Shown here: positions 31,885 to 43,400 of the stretch, piece after piece
Numbering within the stretch: position 1 is the stretch's first letter
Layout: the number at the start of each line of letters is the position of its first letter
From: Septoria linicola
Lineage: Eukaryota; Ascomycota; Dothideomycetes; Mycosphaerellales; Mycosphaerellaceae
Direction of reading: 5' to 3'
Length of the DNA stretch: 64,000 nt
NCBI GenBank assembly: GCA_024114885.1
Contig: CP099421.1
Span: 1,798,001 to 1,862,000, forward strand
Made by a program: the position numbers and the translations under genes
Notes under the pieces: generated by a model
What the model was told of the DNA's origin: nothing
The model's database searches: none
Seen by the model: only the letters and a program-made list of their open reading frames with translations

Positions 31885-33393
31885 GCTGGCAGGTCGATCT
31901 GAGGGGTTCCACGACACGCCAGGATTGCCCGTTGTCGGTGCCCGGTGTCCAGAAAATGATCGCAGGCAGGAGTGTGCGTTGTACGAAATAGATAAAGCTG
32001 AGAGATTCGCAGGTCTGGTCGAGCTGTGCCGTATATGCAATCTCTCGAAGGACCCTCAAGTCGGGTGGAATTTATGTTCGCGACGGAAAGGAGTGACGAT
32101 GAAGCTGTGCAACACTGAAGGAGTAAGTGGTAATTATGGAGTACACATGTGCTCCCGACCTGTGACGAAGGCCGTCACACGTAATAGTCTTGACCTAGCA
32201 TGCAAAAGAAGTTGTGCGGAAGGGAGGGGACGAAAGGTATTGGTCGCTCGAGGGTTTGATGTGTGTTGCTGCGCCCCGACGAAGCGATTCGTCAGGCGTT
32301 GGGATGGGGCATTCGAGATTCAGCCACGGAGATGAGAACCTATCACAATGCATCTGCAGACCCACCTCCACGAGTTGTGCTAGCCGAACAATCAAATCAA
32401 GCCTTGCACTTTGCAGATGGAGCATGGAGCTCTGGAGAAAAAGCAATGCCTTCAATGCCCGATAGCTGTCGCAACCGATCACAACATCTCCAGCATAACA
32501 GGCACAGCAGCATTGCACGGTCGGTCCTATCCGTACAGTGCTGTGGCAGCACTCCACCCGGGCTCAACATCTCCAACAACCAAACGAACAAGGGCGATGG
32601 CGGGAGAATCCACGGACCATCTCCGAAATGCTTAGTCCGAACAAGGATCCTAGCAGACCATCGTAACAGCCTGCGACAAATCTCCTACGTAAAGCCGCGC
32701 GACAGGATGAATTCCAAAGTCATATGCCTGTGTTCAGGATACAGGATTGCATGAACTGCGCAAAGGCGTCGTCATGCAGCACAGCTTCCTGACATGTATC
32801 ACAGCAGAGCAGGGTGCAGCAACATGGCTTAGCTCACGCAAGAATACGTACGCTTTCGGGTCTCTACATGGTTATCTGTCTTGGGTCGACGCTATATTGA
32901 GCCGGCAGATCTTAAGCAGTGTAAGCACCTTATATCTATGCTTCTCGATTCTTGCGGGATCACAGTGGAAATGCTGTGCAATTGCTAATAGCCAGCACGC
33001 CTGCAAAGCACTCGATTGAAGACGAGCGTCGACGACACTATCTCTCATTCTGAAGATCATCTCCGATGATGGGCATTTGGATTCCGCTGTTGTTACTTTT
33101 GTAATCCCTCCGTTGTGAGCATTTCCGCCGGCATTCGACACGAGAAGGAGCTGTAGCGTCAGTAGAAGTGGCTACTGAACCTGCATAAACGATGTCGAGC
33201 GTGCCGTGCGTGCTGCGATGCATCCCGAGCATCAAGCCGAGTAATTCTGCTGCCTATGCGATTCGTCACGACAATGCAACCTGAGTTCGGACAGGTGGTG
33301 ATGTCTCTCATACGTATACGAAGCGACCCTCACTGGAGGCTGAGCGTGCCAACAGTTGCAACTGGCTGCGGATAGCAAGTCGTTGTAGACTCA
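31885..33393. other. Intergenic, 1.5 kb
   Basis: This stretch lies between the mannosyltransferase start and the NFKBIL1-like stop. ORFs up to 163 codons (32263-32754, plus) overlap others on both strands and show no domain or convincing start. No tRNA or repeat was recognised by eye. Confidence 0.45.
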
Positions 33394-34617
33394 CTAATGC
33401 TTACGTTCTGCTTCTAGCAGAGAGTCGACCACTTGAAATACACCCGTCACAATCTTCATCGTGCCTTCATCCACAACCCCACGAAAGCGTTGCTGAACTT
33501 TGTCTGGGTGCCATCGCACACGCTCAGATTTCAGCATTTGTTCTCTTGTTGAACCATCCCGCTCGAGAGGAATATGGCGCATGAAGTCCTCAATGTTCGG
33601 CTTGATAACAGGCTTGGACTGCAGCACTGGCCACGGTATGCGCTTCGAAGGTGACTTTGACTCGCCCTTCGAAGTCGACTGCTCCTCAGAAATTCCGGTC
33701 TGTGGATTGTGTGTTTGCAGTAATTCGTGCTTGAGCTTGTCCCAGGCAGCAAGATACTGCTTCCACGCGTTGCGGTACTCCTGCTGCTGAGTCGCACTTT
33801 CGGTCGAGCGCTTGGATGCACCACCTTTTCTGTCCTCGAAGTCGAACACGTACTCGTAGTCTTCGTCATGGCCAACGCCGGCAAATTTCCTGGCCCCCTC
33901 GTTTTGTGCCTTCTCCCAAGCCGATCGCTGCTTGCGGCGCACAAACTCCTGCCGCTGCCTCACCTTCTCCTCTTCTTCCTCCTTGCGCTGTTTCTCTTTG
34001 CGCTCACGCTCGAGAACAATCTCCGGGTTCTTCTTCTCCCACATCTTGGTCTGTACGAAGGCGGCATACTCTTCATCGTTCATCTCCTCCAGCTCTCCGC
34101 AAGCATTCTGCACAGTAGGTCGCGGAAATACATGAATAGGCTGGCTGTAGACACTCTCCCAATACGCTGCACCTTCGTCGTCGGCAAGAGCATCGAAGAG
34201 AGACTCCTGAAAAGCGATGTTCGCATTGTCGTGGCCACCGCGTTCCGGGTTCGTAGGCTCTCGTGGGAACGGATGCGCTCCTTCGTCCCTTTGCTCTGCA
34301 TGCTGTCGCTCTTTCCGGTGCTTCCTATGTCTTCGGTGCTCGTCATCGCGCGACCGATGTTTGCGCTTTCTGGGTTCTGCGCTGTCCTTGAAGCGAAATT
34401 TGGTAGTACGGTCTCCACTACGTGGCTCCTTATACTCGTTACGTTCACGGTGACGCTTTGGTACATAAGGCTCCTCACTTTGCCCGTTATGATCATCAAT
34501 CTCGTCCCATAGACTGGCAAGGATGGCATCGTGATCTACTTCATGTTGTTGCTGCTGTTGCTGCTGGTTCTTCAGTCCCGCCTTCACTTGCCTCTTAGCC
34601 TCTTCGATGGACGGCAT
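33394..34617 (-). CDS. NF-kappa-B-inhibitor-like 1 (NFKBIL1)-related protein with J-like motif
   Basis: A single ORF encodes 407 residues. After a polyglutamine stretch of seven residues (NQQQQQQQHE) there is a very charged, Arg/His/Lys-rich region (RKRKHRSRDDEHRRHRKHRK), then an acidic conserved block ('LADDEGAAYWESVY'). A long Glu/Arg/Lys coiled coil follows around residues 200-240. The C-terminus has 'SERVRWHPDKVQQRF', a J-domain-like HPDK motif also seen in NFKBIL1-like proteins. The animal relative is linked to mRNA processing. The fungal copies lack ankyrin repeats, as here. A nuclear role is inferred from the basic region. Confidence 0.75.
   Translation of the reverse strand: MPSIEEAKRQVKAGLKNQQQQQQQHEVDHDAILASLWDEIDDHNGQSEEPYVPKRHRERNEYKEPRSGDRTTKFRFKDSAEPRKRKHRSRDDEHRRHRKHRKERQHAEQRDEGAHPFPREPTNPERGGHDNANIAFQESLFDALADDEGAAYWESVYSQPIHVFPRPTVQNACGELEEMNDEEYAAFVQTKMWEKKNPEIVLERERKEKQRKEEEEEKVRQRQEFVRRKQRSAWEKAQNEGARKFAGVGHDEDYEYVFDFEDRKGGASKRSTESATQQQEYRNAWKQYLAAWDKLKHELLQTHNPQTGISEEQSTSKGESKSPSKRIPWPVLQSKPVIKPNIEDFMRHIPLERDGSTREQMLKSERVRWHPDKVQQRFRGVVDEGTMKIVTGVFQVVDSLLEAERKH
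34530..34565 (-). repeat. CAG/CAA trinucleotide tract encoding polyglutamine
   Basis: A short run of CAA/CAG codons (seven Gln) lies within the NFKBIL1-like ORF; on the plus strand it appears as alternating ttg/ctg. Such tracts are often polymorphic in length between strains. Confidence 0.6.
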
Positions 34618-34986
34618 CGCTGCGGTCCTGATATGTCGTCAAGCTGATCATACATGTCGACGGCCTTGCGGACTCGACTGCGATGCGACAATCACATGTG
34701 CTTTACACAGACAATATTGATAGCAGGAAGTGCACAGAAAGGTTTGCACATGAAGAAATGAATGTCTCGCTTAGTCAGAGCCGAGAAACCCTGTCGAGTT
34801 TGCCTTGCCATCCATGCTTACGATTGTCCCAGATTGTCTGCATCAAGAAAGCAAGCAAGCAAATGACCGGAAACACATGAAAGGCGACTGCGCTTGGCGT
34901 GCAGAACAGTCACGCTCGCCATGATCGATCTCTACCTTCGTTTCGCATCTTGGAGTTCAGTCACTGATTGAAATCACCATCTCGAC
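34618..34986. other. Intergenic, divergent promoters
   Basis: This 369-bp region lies between the NFKBIL1-like and STE14 start codons. No specific element was identified. Confidence 0.5.
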
Positions 34987-35957
34987 ATGGCTCGTCTTTC
35001 GGCATCGAGCTCGAGCTCCGCGTGGGCAAATGTCGTCAACGGAAACATTTCGGCCCCTTCCACCACAACTTCTCCTATCACCCCAACATCGGCGTGGTCG
35101 ATCGAGGACGATGTCGACGTGACTCTACGGCCCGTAGAAGCAGACGATGATCTCCCAGTATTCGACGGAGAAGAAGCAATCGACACCAGAGCAGTTCCAA
35201 TGGACGACTCACTTTACCCCAGAGGCTCTCGCGATCTCTCATTCATAGGCCTCCAGGCTTTTGCACTGGGAAGCGTGTTCGCGGCATGTATCTTTGGAAC
35301 CATTCTGGCGATTATTCTCGATTCACCGTGGTGGAGACTGTCAGCCTTCTTTGCGACCTTGGCAGTGTTCCACTTCTTGGAATACTATACGACGGCTCGC
35401 TACAACACTGAAGCAGTGCGTGCTGAAAGCTTCTTGCTGTACAGCAACGGCATACACTACTTTATCGCCCATACCTGCGCCACGCTGGAGCTTATTGTCG
35501 GCCGTCTCTTTCCCGAATACGGTAATGCGCTCGTGCATCCTGGCATGATCTCCGGCGGACTAGCTCTCATTCTCATCGGACAAGGCGTGAGAAGTTTCGC
35601 CATGGCTCAGGCTGGACCGAGCTTCAACCATATTATTGCCAGACAACGCAAGGATACCCACAAGCTCGTCACCCATGGTTTCTACTCAGTGTTCAGGCAC
35701 CCGGCCTACTTCGGTTTCTTCTGGTGGGCGATTGGCACGCAATTCCTCATTGGTAACAAGATCTGTGTGATTGGATATGCCGCTGCATTGCATCACTTCT
35801 TCAGGGGACGCATCATCGGTGAGCATTTGCCTCTGTCTACCATCTTGACTTGACTAATGAGGTAACAGGTGAGGAGAAGTACCTTGTGAACTTCTTTGGC
35901 GATAAGTACATTGAGTACAAAAACAAGACTGGCACGATGATCCCATTCATTCGATAG
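34987..35957 (+). CDS. STE14: Protein-S-isoprenylcysteine O-methyltransferase
   Basis: Exons 34987-35818 and 35869-35957 are joined over a 50-nt intron and give 306 residues. The first 80 residues are a Ser-rich, acidic cytosolic tail, longer than in yeast Ste14. Several membrane segments follow. The catalytic C-terminal region is clear: 'LILIGQGVRSFAMAQAGPSF', 'THKLVTHGFYSVFRHPAYFG' (the R-HP-Y signature for S-adenosylmethionine binding), and 'EEKYLVNFFGDKYIEYKN' completed by exon 2. The enzyme methylates the prenylated C-terminal cysteine of CaaX proteins such as Ras, Rho and a-factor-type pheromones in the ER membrane. Confidence 0.95.
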
Positions 35958-36147
35958 GTCTACATCGAGAATGACGGAGCACGCAAGCGCTTCGAATTCG
36001 CAGAAGCGCAGCACACCCGCGCGTCATTCGTGGACACTGCTGTAGATCAGACATTCGCTGCCCCTGGTAGCCACAAGCAAGCAATTGGAGAGTTCGTCAC
36101 TGACGCCGGATTCCGCAGCATCTCTCTCATTTTCCGCCTAGTCCCCG

Positions 36148-36214
36148 TCATCATCATCATCATCAATTCGTCATCTTCATCTTCATCTTCATCGTTATCT
36201 CCATCCTCATCATA
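36148..36214 (+). repeat. Imperfect (ATC)n/(TTCATC)n microsatellite
   Basis: Beyond the STE14 stop there is a run of tcatcatcatcatcatc, followed by repeated cttcat units. It lies in the intergenic space between STE14 and the convergent 2EXR gene. It is a simple-sequence tract and probably polymorphic. Confidence 0.8.
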
Positions 36215-36235
36215 AGCGCAATCCATCTCCTGCTC

Positions 36236-36882
36236 CTAAGCCATCGGACCCCGCATCTCCTCCAACATACCCACCGCCTCAAAGAACGACCCCAACACTT
36301 TCTTCACCTTGCCCCACTTCTTCTCCCTCATAGCCTTCACAACCCCAAACATCCTCACCACCAAGTTGCGACTGGCCCTCGTAAGCCGCTCCGTTGCGTG
36401 ATCAGGACACGGAGCAACATCCATATCCTGATGATACGCTTTCAACCAAGCCCACAAGTTGTCCTCGTCGAGATACCCGCGATGGTGACAAATGTATGTG
36501 GGTAGCTTGGCTTTGCCGTCTTTGCGGTATTTGGCGAGAAGCTTGCAGAAAGGAAGCCAGAATGCGCCGCGGCACTTGCAGGCTTCGAGGAAGAAGTTGC
36601 TGAGCAGAGTTAGCATGTACGTTCTTTTTGAAATCATTTGCCGTTACAGGTCGCATTGCCTAGATCGCATTGAATCGGATATGTTCATACGTACTTGTCG
36701 TTGTAGTAGATTCCTATGGCTTCTGAGCGAATTGCGCGACAAACGGAGAGCAGCGGGGGCTGTTTGTTGTCTCCATGGTAGCGGAGACTGATGGAGCGTG
36801 GTTGGACGAGGACTTCGTCGTAAATCCTGTTCCGGAGCTCTGGTGGTATGCCTAGTAGGCTAGGCCCTGCTTGTTGTGCCAT
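36236..36882 (-). CDS. 2EXR-domain small protein of unknown function
   Basis: Exons 36882-36695 and 36599-36236 are joined over a 95-nt intron and give 183 residues. The start 'SLLGIPPELRNRIYDEVLVQ' is the typical 2EXR/F-box-like motif of lineage-expanded fungal proteins. 'LLSVCRAIRSEAIGIYYND' continues the pattern (ancestral consensus L-x-x-C-x-x-I-R-x-E-x). The splice junction gives 'YYNDNNFFLEACKCRG'. The C-terminal half is helical and basic, with no catalytic motif. Such proteins are abundant in Dothideomycetes and have no established role. This copy appears intact, unlike the related gene near 21.4-22.0 kb. Confidence 0.8.
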
Positions 36883-37379
36883 GCTCGTGTTAGCTTTTTA
36901 AACTTCTGAAATGTGTTTGTCGTGAGTTCAGCGAAGATACGTTTGAGGTCTTGTGGGGCATATGTAGGAAGGCGCGACCCATGCCACTTGTATCGTGACG
37001 TCGCTCTAGAGACTTGGCATGCATGAAGGTGAGGTGAAGCTGGACGAGCTCTGTTACGCAAATCTTAGACGCAGTATGGTATCTCTTGGTTAAACAAATC
37101 CATATCCTTTCATACCTATCAGCTTCGTCATACAACATGGCTCAAAACTGTGGCCGATTAGCCTGTCCTGTAGGTCCCGCCCCGCTATGCACATGGAGTC
37201 TTCCTCCCAATAACACAAAAGAGATCCAAGCAAGATGTCCACTGCTCAGTAAGATCCAGTTCAAGACCGGCGCATAATGCTGCACGTATGTAGAAAGATA
37301 GTCTTATGTATGATGCTTTCATGAAATAAATCATCAAGTCTCAATCAAGGCTACAACAGTTAGGGGGTATCTCCAAAAA
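36883..37379. other. Intergenic
   Basis: About 500 bp lies upstream of the 2EXR gene and downstream of the RING-PH-VWA gene. Short ORFs only; nothing recognised. Confidence 0.5.
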
Positions 37380-40300
37380 TCAGCGATAGGAGTGAAATGA
37401 TCCAGTAGATGTATTGGGTTCGGAAACTTCGAGAAGAGCATCGTCTTCTCCGACTTCGTGCCACTCTAGGCTACGATCCGCAAGCCGCCGAACTCCGGGG
37501 ACACGCTGTGCCCAAAGTGTTTCAGATGGTGTTCTGAATGTGTAGCCTCTCTGTGAACTGATCACACCAATGGCTTGAAGTACAGCTTTCCGGGTATCAC
37601 GACCGAAGACTGTTGGGTGGCAGATCCATTCCAGACTAGCTTCGAGCTCGGAGTCGAGAGCAGTCATGGTTGTCCTGTCGATGCCACCACTAGGACTAAA
37701 TGGATTCTGCAAATCTTGCATGTTCGGCGATGGAGTTCGCCGACCGGAAGGTGGCGTTGGAAATCCGGATTCGTGAGGCGATCCTCGGGCTGAGTCTACC
37801 TGCCTTGGAGTTGGCGGCAGAGCACCTGTGGGCGGTGGTGTAGGAAGTGGCGGGAGGCCTCCCTTCCCAAGACCTTTCAGGATAGATCGTGTTTCAGCTA
37901 ACAAATGGTGAGCACGATCATTTTGACCTCGAGCTACAAGTCCCAAAGCCCGCGAGAGCATGTCTGAGGTCAGCAACTCCATCCTCCTCTGCACCACTGA
38001 TGGATGTGGAGGAATGGGCGGCGTGAACGGCGTGAGAGAGTTCTTCTTGGAAGGAGCTGGTAGCATTGTGATCGCCAATAACGACGGGCGAGGCAGCTGT
38101 GAGAGCATACCATCACGTAAGATGTCGCCCCAACTCAAATCTGCTTGCAGCAGTGGCAACTCTTCGACAGAAACCGTGCGCGTATCCTCTTGATCCATAG
38201 GACCGAGAGCTTCCAGCCCGGATATCATGCTTTCCCAGGGATCGGATGGTATCGAGTCGGGGGTCGAAGTGTCCGGCTGTATGGCAAGCTGCACAAGAAT
38301 GTCGCGCTTGTCACCAAACCGTAGATCGCCAAGTGAGGCTTCCGCATCTCGTCCAGTGGCGCGCTTGGTGATTTGGATGGCGCCGCTAATCTTGATGAAT
38401 TTGGCAGATGAGCCTTCGGGCAGCCGCAGTCTGACTTTAACGTTTTGGTGAGAAATGCTCTGCAAAGAGCCCAAGCAGCCGGCCAGGGATTCCCGTAGCA
38501 TCATCCAGTCCTTCACATACGTATAGCTCGCTTTCGTTCTGGTCGACATAGCCACCATCGTGTCAGGCTTGTGAGTTAAGCCTAGGCCAAAAGAGTGGAT
38601 CGCAATCTTTGCAGCCTCTGCTCGAGACACCACAAAGTCGACGCTATCGTGGTCAGAGGTGGAGGAGTCGCTGATGAGTACGATGTGAGAGAGCTGGTTA
38701 TAGGACCTTCTTTGCATCAGTAGATCAACAGCGATGTTAGCGCCGTCCACAACGTCTGCTCGGAGATGCTTAACACCGACTGGGCGTATTGAGTCGATCG
38801 CTTTTGCCCAGCCAGTCCAACTCTTGGTGGTCATGCCTACCAGCGGCGCAGCACCACTGCCGGACCCAAACGTGACGAGGCCCATGCGATCGCGCTCACC
38901 TAGATTCGAGACCAGGAAACGGAGCGAGTCGCGGAGTAGGTTGACCTTCAGACCTTGCATGGACGGAGTGACAGGCACCACAACAATTATGTCCACAGGT
39001 ACATGTAGCGAAATACCTGGTCTTGCGTCTGGACGTCCACTACGCGAAGCCGTGTATTCCGTCGGCGCAGTCCCTTGCGATCGATTGCCGTACGAAGATT
39101 GTATGGACGACACTCTCTTCATGCGCTTCGAGTGGTAGTCGTCATCTTCGGACGAAGCGTGATCGAACTCAGGATGCGCCGGGGACGGGGGTTCGGGCTG
39201 GATGATATTCATTAATGCTCTCCTCCAGGTCTCCAGTTGCTGTGGATTGCGGAACTGCAGGTGGAAATTGGGCAGCTCGACCACGGTCAAGTGAAGCGTG
39301 AGCACATCGCGATCGATCGATGTCTCGACCTGGTTGAGGTGCTTTTTGACCAGAATCGACCCTTTCAGGGTGCAACGTGCCTTTGACTCTGGACCCATGG
39401 CATCATCCCAAGTCTGACTTCCGTTAGGTCTCCCTCTCTTTTCTTTGACGCAGATCAACATTTCGCTGAACAGGTAACATTCCAGCTCCTGCCAGGTCTG
39501 GCGGTCCTTGCCTACTCGCACGATGCCATGCAGAAGTAGCTTGCCGAAGCGCTCGAAGTCTAGTCCATGCCAGTGGTCCACCCTTCGAAAAAGCTCGTCA
39601 GGAGCTCGTTGAAGGGCAGTATCTTCGTGTACGCTATCAACTTGTGTAGTGTGCTCGGAGAAAGGGCGCAGCCGAGGTGGTGGTTCCCGCCTCTCCTCTG
39701 GTATTGACGAAGATCGACCTGGGATGCGAAGATCACGCGTGCTCGCCTGCCAATTACCATCTACGACCTCGACGGTAACCAGACAAGTCAAGCTTTGCTG
39801 ATGTCGTGATTTTGTGAGTGTCGGGAACTCGCTTCGCACAGTCACTATAGGTGGCGGTATCGGATTTCTGGCGATTTGTCGTGGACTGGTAACAGCGGCT
39901 TCCATAGACTGTACATCGTAATCGTGGCGCCTGCTGCTTAGCTGCTGGCTGTCGTAATCGCTGCTTGACAGAGCAGCCGTCTCTACGCTTACTTTTCTGC
40001 CATGTGAGCCTTGCGAAGCAGTATATCGGTCGTGACGGTATTCCGGAAACTGGACCTGCTCAGGTAGCAGGTGATCCCTTGCGCCTCTTGGAATTGTGGG
40101 CAGACTGGTGGCACTAGGTTGTCGCGCCAAATCGGACTCCCAAGGTACAGGTGTAGATTCAGTCTCACGAGCATGATCTCTAGCATCAGGAGTTTGCGCA
40201 GACCGCACAAGCTTATTCAAGTTGTCGAAGTCGATGTTACCGCCTCGGCTGGTGTCGAATCCCAATGGCTTATCACAGGAAGGACAATTCTGCACTTCGA

Positions 40301-40466
40301 ACTCCTTGATGTATTCGTAGAAGCAAGCCTCGTGGGAGACGTGGCCGCATGAAAGCTGTAGTATGCGCTCGCCGCGAAGAATATGCTCCAGAGGTTCCTC
40401 ACAGGCGGCACATACACTCCCGACAAAAGTTCTCTCCCGGCGATTCGTGCCTTTGGCGCCGAACAT
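37380..40466 (-). CDS. RING-PH-VWA scaffold protein, Ste5/Far1-like
   Basis: At least 1028 residues are encoded from ATG 40466. A RING-H2 finger lies at residues 19-64 (C19, C22, C40, H42, H45, C48, C61, C64). A PH-like domain follows at about 290-430 ('LLLHGIVRVGKDRQTWQELE', 'LFSEMLICVKEKRG', ending 'PQQLETWRRALMNI'). A von Willebrand A domain spans about 490-690 ('DIIVVVPVTPSMQGLKVNLL', 'IVLISDSSTSDHDSVDFVV'). Its DxSxS metal site is replaced by V-x-P-x-S, so metal binding is unlikely. RING-PH-VWA is the order in yeast Ste5 and Far1, scaffolds of the pheromone MAPK pathway. The frame stays open upstream to about 40650 with plausible coding sequence, so the true start lies in an unresolved upstream exon. 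Confidence 0.85.
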   Translation of the reverse strand: MFGAKGTNRRERTFVGSVCAACEEPLEHILRGERILQLSCGHVSHEACFYEYIKEFEVQNCPSCDKPLGFDTSRGGNIDFDNLNKLVRSAQTPDARDHARETESTPVPWESDLARQPSATSLPTIPRGARDHLLPEQVQFPEYRHDRYTASQGSHGRKVSVETAALSSSDYDSQQLSSRRHDYDVQSMEAAVTSPRQIARNPIPPPIVTVRSEFPTLTKSRHQQSLTCLVTVEVVDGNWQASTRDLRIPGRSSSIPEERREPPPRLRPFSEHTTQVDSVHEDTALQRAPDELFRRVDHWHGLDFERFGKLLLHGIVRVGKDRQTWQELECYLFSEMLICVKEKRGRPNGSQTWDDAMGPESKARCTLKGSILVKKHLNQVETSIDRDVLTLHLTVVELPNFHLQFRNPQQLETWRRALMNIIQPEPPSPAHPEFDHASSEDDDYHSKRMKRVSSIQSSYGNRSQGTAPTEYTASRSGRPDARPGISLHVPVDIIVVVPVTPSMQGLKVNLLRDSLRFLVSNLGERDRMGLVTFGSGSGAAPLVGMTTKSWTGWAKAIDSIRPVGVKHLRADVVDGANIAVDLLMQRRSYNQLSHIVLISDSSTSDHDSVDFVVSRAEAAKIAIHSFGLGLTHKPDTMVAMSTRTKASYTYVKDWMMLRESLAGCLGSLQSISHQNVKVRLRLPEGSSAKFIKISGAIQITKRATGRDAEASLGDLRFGDKRDILVQLAIQPDTSTPDSIPSDPWESMISGLEALGPMDQEDTRTVSVEELPLLQADLSWGDILRDGMLSQLPRPSLLAITMLPAPSKKNSLTPFTPPIPPHPSVVQRRMELLTSDMLSRALGLVARGQNDRAHHLLAETRSILKGLGKGGLPPLPTPPPTGALPPTPRQVDSARGSPHESGFPTPPSGRRTPSPNMQDLQNPFSPSGGIDRTTMTALDSELEASLEWICHPTVFGRDTRKAVLQAIGVISSQRGYTFRTPSETLWAQRVPGVRRLADRSLEWHEVGEDDALLEVSEPNTSTGSFHSYR

Positions 40467-43400
40467 ATCGCTGCTGCTTTGCTGAGATTGAGTGGGCAGG
40501 CGTCGGTCTATGTTTACTGATGATAGCGACCGCCTATCCGCGGCGGCCGGGTGCCGGTCTTGCTGTTGTTGTCCAGGCCAGAAGAGATGTTCTTCGATGA
40601 GCGTGCCGAGTGTTGGTCCAATTTTAGCCAGCGAGAGGGGAGTACCTGGTAGACCTTACTTCGCCGGGGAGCTGTGAGACAACAGGTTACAGTCAGCCAT
40701 CGACTATTCTTCAGAGGGAGACTCGATGTGGATTGCACGAGCATGGAGGCTGACGATGTTTCATACCTATTTCTTTGACGCTGACGTTGAATCAGCCGGC
40801 ATTTGTTCGCTTCTTGGAGCTTGAATGAGATCTTGAGTCAGGAGCGACGAGGCCTGCAGCCTCAAGGTTTTGGAGAGTCTTCTTTGAGTAGTAGTCTCTC
40901 CTGGTCCGTTGTTGTTCCGTGGCGGCAGGACTTAGTTAGGTGTTGCGCTCGCGAGGCGAGCTGTTGTTCTGGATACATAAGAGCAAGGGAAGGAGGGGTC
41001 TTTTCCCTATAGAAGTGGTTCGCGTAGTTTCATGCTCTAAATTAGAGTCGCAGTAGCACTCAGACAACAGTAAATAACCCTGTCAGGCACGCGAAGAGAG
41101 TGGACTCGGGTGAAGTACAGACTGAGAGGAAAGTCCGCTGTCTTCCAAGCGTGCAGATATGATACAACAACGCCATCTCTGCCACGTTGAGCGTGGCAGA
41201 CGGCGTAGAGATCTTCCAAGCATAAGCTCTTGTCAGGCTAACCTGGCTGTGATGCTACTGAAACTTTCAGCGATGCACAAGGCAGGAGGACGCCCGCCGA
41301 GAGTCTCCCACGCGAGAGCCGGACATTTAGCTCGATGCAAGCGCAGCAACAGTCGCGGGACAGGTGTCCAAGCGCCACGGGCAGCATGCGCGAGCGTAGA
41401 AATGCCGCTGAACATTCCATTTCATCCACAAAGCCGGATTTGATCCGTGGACATTCGGTCATCCTCACGCGCCGTCTCCACCTGGCGCTCACCTGGGAGA
41501 CCCGCCGCCGTGGCTGAGGCGTGATAGATGTGTGGTTTGTATGTTTCACTGCAGCTTTGCACTTGCGGTGGAACGGGAAACTGTATAGCTCCCACGCGCC
41601 TGGTTAGATGTTCTGCACCTCCGAGAGCTTCTGCTGCAGAAGGAGATCGCCTCATTCGATGGGGCACAGACGAATAGCATTGTGGGCCGCGGCGTAGGCA
41701 AGGATCGCTGATGGACGCTGCAGATTGTCATTAATATCATTGTGGACAACAAGTGATGAGCAAGACCGTGCCGCTTTCCTGGCGCATTCGTGTGGAGATC
41801 GGGATGGTTCACACAAAAGAGCTCTGATCCCTGTCATTCGCCTTCCTGGCCGTGCTAAAGTCTCAAAGTGGTTTAGCTGAGAAAGCCGTCTTCCACGTTG
41901 ATTTTATTGCTGTGAATCGTCCCAGAACCTCTCCACCCTCGAGTTCAAGGCGCAATCTTGCAATTCCGCAAGCTGTTGCAACACGGTCTCCATGTTGACT
42001 GTACACAAGTCCCAGTGCGAAGTCCTTGGCCGTCTTCGCTAGTTGCGATGGTGTGAGGGAGAGAGCTCCGTTGTGGGATCAGCAATGCCATTGAGAGCTT
42101 TCCATGCAAGCCTCGTTCATGGATTTCTGTCGGTCCGGCAGATCCCCCTATGCGACTGCATGCTCGAGCTGCTGCAAGGTACGCACAGTCCAAACACTTC
42201 CTCCACCAATCCCTCCACTGCAGCACTCTGGCAGTCACGACACATCGGCTCTTCAAACACCTTGTTCCAAGCCTGCCACCCAGCACCGCGAACAAACATT
42301 GGTTTGCATTTGTACTACCATACTATGGGAACCAATAGCGTGCGCAGTCCGACTACTGTATCTGTTGCAAGCACAGAAATTATGTTTGGACATCGACGGG
42401 CTTTTTGAGAGGATTCTGATCGTCGAAGATTTCGGTTCCAGGAAAGCATGATCGCGAAGAGACTTCGATACTTTGCCCAGGGTATGACAGCAGCACAATT
42501 CACCGACACGAGCTCCCACCCAGCGTTCATAACCTGAGACGCTCAGGCAATGCTCAAGCTCGACCTTTGAAGTACACAAGCAGGACTTCGCTGGCTCGGA
42601 CGGGGCTGTTCTCGAACGACTTTGCAGTGACTTGTTGGGATGTCTGTTGCTCTACCTTGAGACACAGACGCACATCATCGTCTCATGACCTATCTGAGTA
42701 AGAAATCTGTTACCTCAATCTCATCGTCATCCACAATTCTTGCGACCGGAACAGCTAGGATCACTTCGCCCTACTGAGGCGAGATCTTTGCTGAAAAGTG
42801 CGGTTCTCTAATCCTGTGGGATGGGCGCTGGCGGTTGGATGCCACAGGCAATTTGTCATGAGGCGTGCAGGCAACCCCTCCAAGCAGCGCGTTCGAGCAA
42901 CGCCTGATGCTTTGGAATGCATAGCCACTCATGGAACCCGGCATGTGAGCAACTAATTACCGTCACCTTTGGTCACAGAGCATGATTTCGAGGGATGCAT
43001 CATGCGCAAGAACTTGTCCTAGGCAGCCCAACGTTGCAGGTTTCAACATGACTTCGGACGTTCGTGCTTGGAAGTACTTTAATACTTCGGTGGAAGCCCA
43101 CGTGGGTGGTGACTTCGTGACACGTGTTGAACCATACATGTTGTACAATTAGGCGAGTACGAAGCATTTCTTGGAAGTATAGCGTCACCGCACGAGGTCT
43201 TTCGCTTGCTCAGGACCGACTATACATCGACAGAGTTCCTCCACCGCTGTGCACAGACATTGTAGAAGTCGACCCAACCAGCACACATCGAACTCGCCAC
43301 TACTGGAGTCTAGAGACATACATCACGCCTCTGAGCATCGAAGGATTTGGAAATGCTTCGGACACCAGCTCTTTTGCGGTCTGAGGCCCTCCCTGGTCAT

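Noticed and set aside
33727..34512. 261-codon plus-strand ORF with hydrophobic segments
   Set aside because: It is entirely antisense to the NFKBIL1-like gene; Glu/Lys/Arg codons read backwards give Leu/Phe/Ser runs. No start context or family match.
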